5,122 nt of DNA, taken from contig JAAYGP010000363.1 of assembly GCA_012727625.1 (NCBI GenBank), forward strand, positions 1 through 5,122, in the 5' to 3' direction. The translations under genes and the position numbers were made by a program. This stretch comes from Clostridiaceae bacterium. Its GTDB lineage: Bacteria > Bacillota > Clostridia > DSM-8532. Shown one piece after another: positions 5,037 through 5,122 of this stretch; position 1 is the stretch's first letter, and every line of letters begins with the position of its first letter. Below the pieces are notes generated by a model. The model did no database searches. It saw only the letters and a program-made list of their open reading frames with translations, and was not told the origin of the DNA.

Positions 5037-5122
5037 ATGAAAAAGAGAAGAAATTTAACACCGGAAGATAAAGCAAAAATAGTGATTGAGGTCTTAAGGG
5101 AAGAATAATCGCTGAATGAGAT
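5037..5122 (+). pseudogene. IS-type transposase orfA, 5' end, broken by an in-frame stop
   Basis: Beginning at the ATG at 5037 the frame reads MKKRRNLTPEDKAKIVIEVL then REE, a TAA stop (5106-5108), then SLNEI up to the window edge. This matches the start of the helix-turn-helix OrfA of IS3-family elements, which typically continue as REE, one polar residue, LNEIA. A single base change (CAA or AAA to TAA) would explain the stop, so the copy is probably inactive. No strong ribosome site precedes the ATG. A plus-strand TATAAT at 4979-4984 could be an element promoter, but the -35 is poor. The element's left end probably lies between about 4984 and 5036; without the right end its terminal repeat cannot be placed. 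The family is inferred from only about 28 residues. Confidence 0.6.

Overview
The window looks like a chromosomal segment from a low-GC Gram-positive bacterium, most probably a member of the Clostridia. This rests on the AT-rich intergenic DNA, strong GGAGG-type ribosome sites, a rho-independent terminator with a T run, and proteins that read like clostridial versions of TrkA, a cold-shock protein, a UbiA/MenA-like prenyltransferase, APS kinase, a BmrU/YegS-type lipid kinase and an OGG1-type glycosylase. The assignment is by eye; no database search was possible.

Layout from left to right. Positions 1-450 (minus) are the first 150 codons of trkA, which runs off the left edge. Positions 451-940 are a long non-coding divergent region. 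It holds a minus-strand promoter-like pair, a perfect 27-bp palindrome placed at the predicted trkA transcript start, three copies of a 12-bp motif, and candidate promoters for the next gene. A small cold-shock gene (941-1138, plus) follows, with a clear terminator. A plus-strand membrane prenyltransferase starts at 1281 directly behind a TATAAT box and has no ribosome site, so it may be leaderless. Its reading frame is shifted near 2121-2140, so the last membrane helix is encoded in another frame ending at 2262. After a short gap with a terminator-like hairpin comes cysC (APS kinase, 2419-3027, plus), which overlaps the 3' end of the convergent lipid kinase gene (3017-3901, minus) by 11 bp. 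Upstream of the kinase on the same strand is an ogg-type 8-oxoguanine DNA glycosylase (4038-4910, minus). At the right edge the start of an IS-type transposase orfA (5037 onward, plus) is broken by an in-frame stop at codon 24.

The genes do not form one pathway. They are mostly independent housekeeping functions: potassium uptake control, RNA chaperone, prenyl transfer, sulfate activation, lipid phosphorylation and DNA repair. Nearly every gene appears to have its own promoter. I found no convincing new multi-gene system. The points most worth a second look are the palindrome at the trkA start site, the leaderless and frameshifted prenyltransferase with altered metal-binding residues, and the decaying IS end at the right edge.
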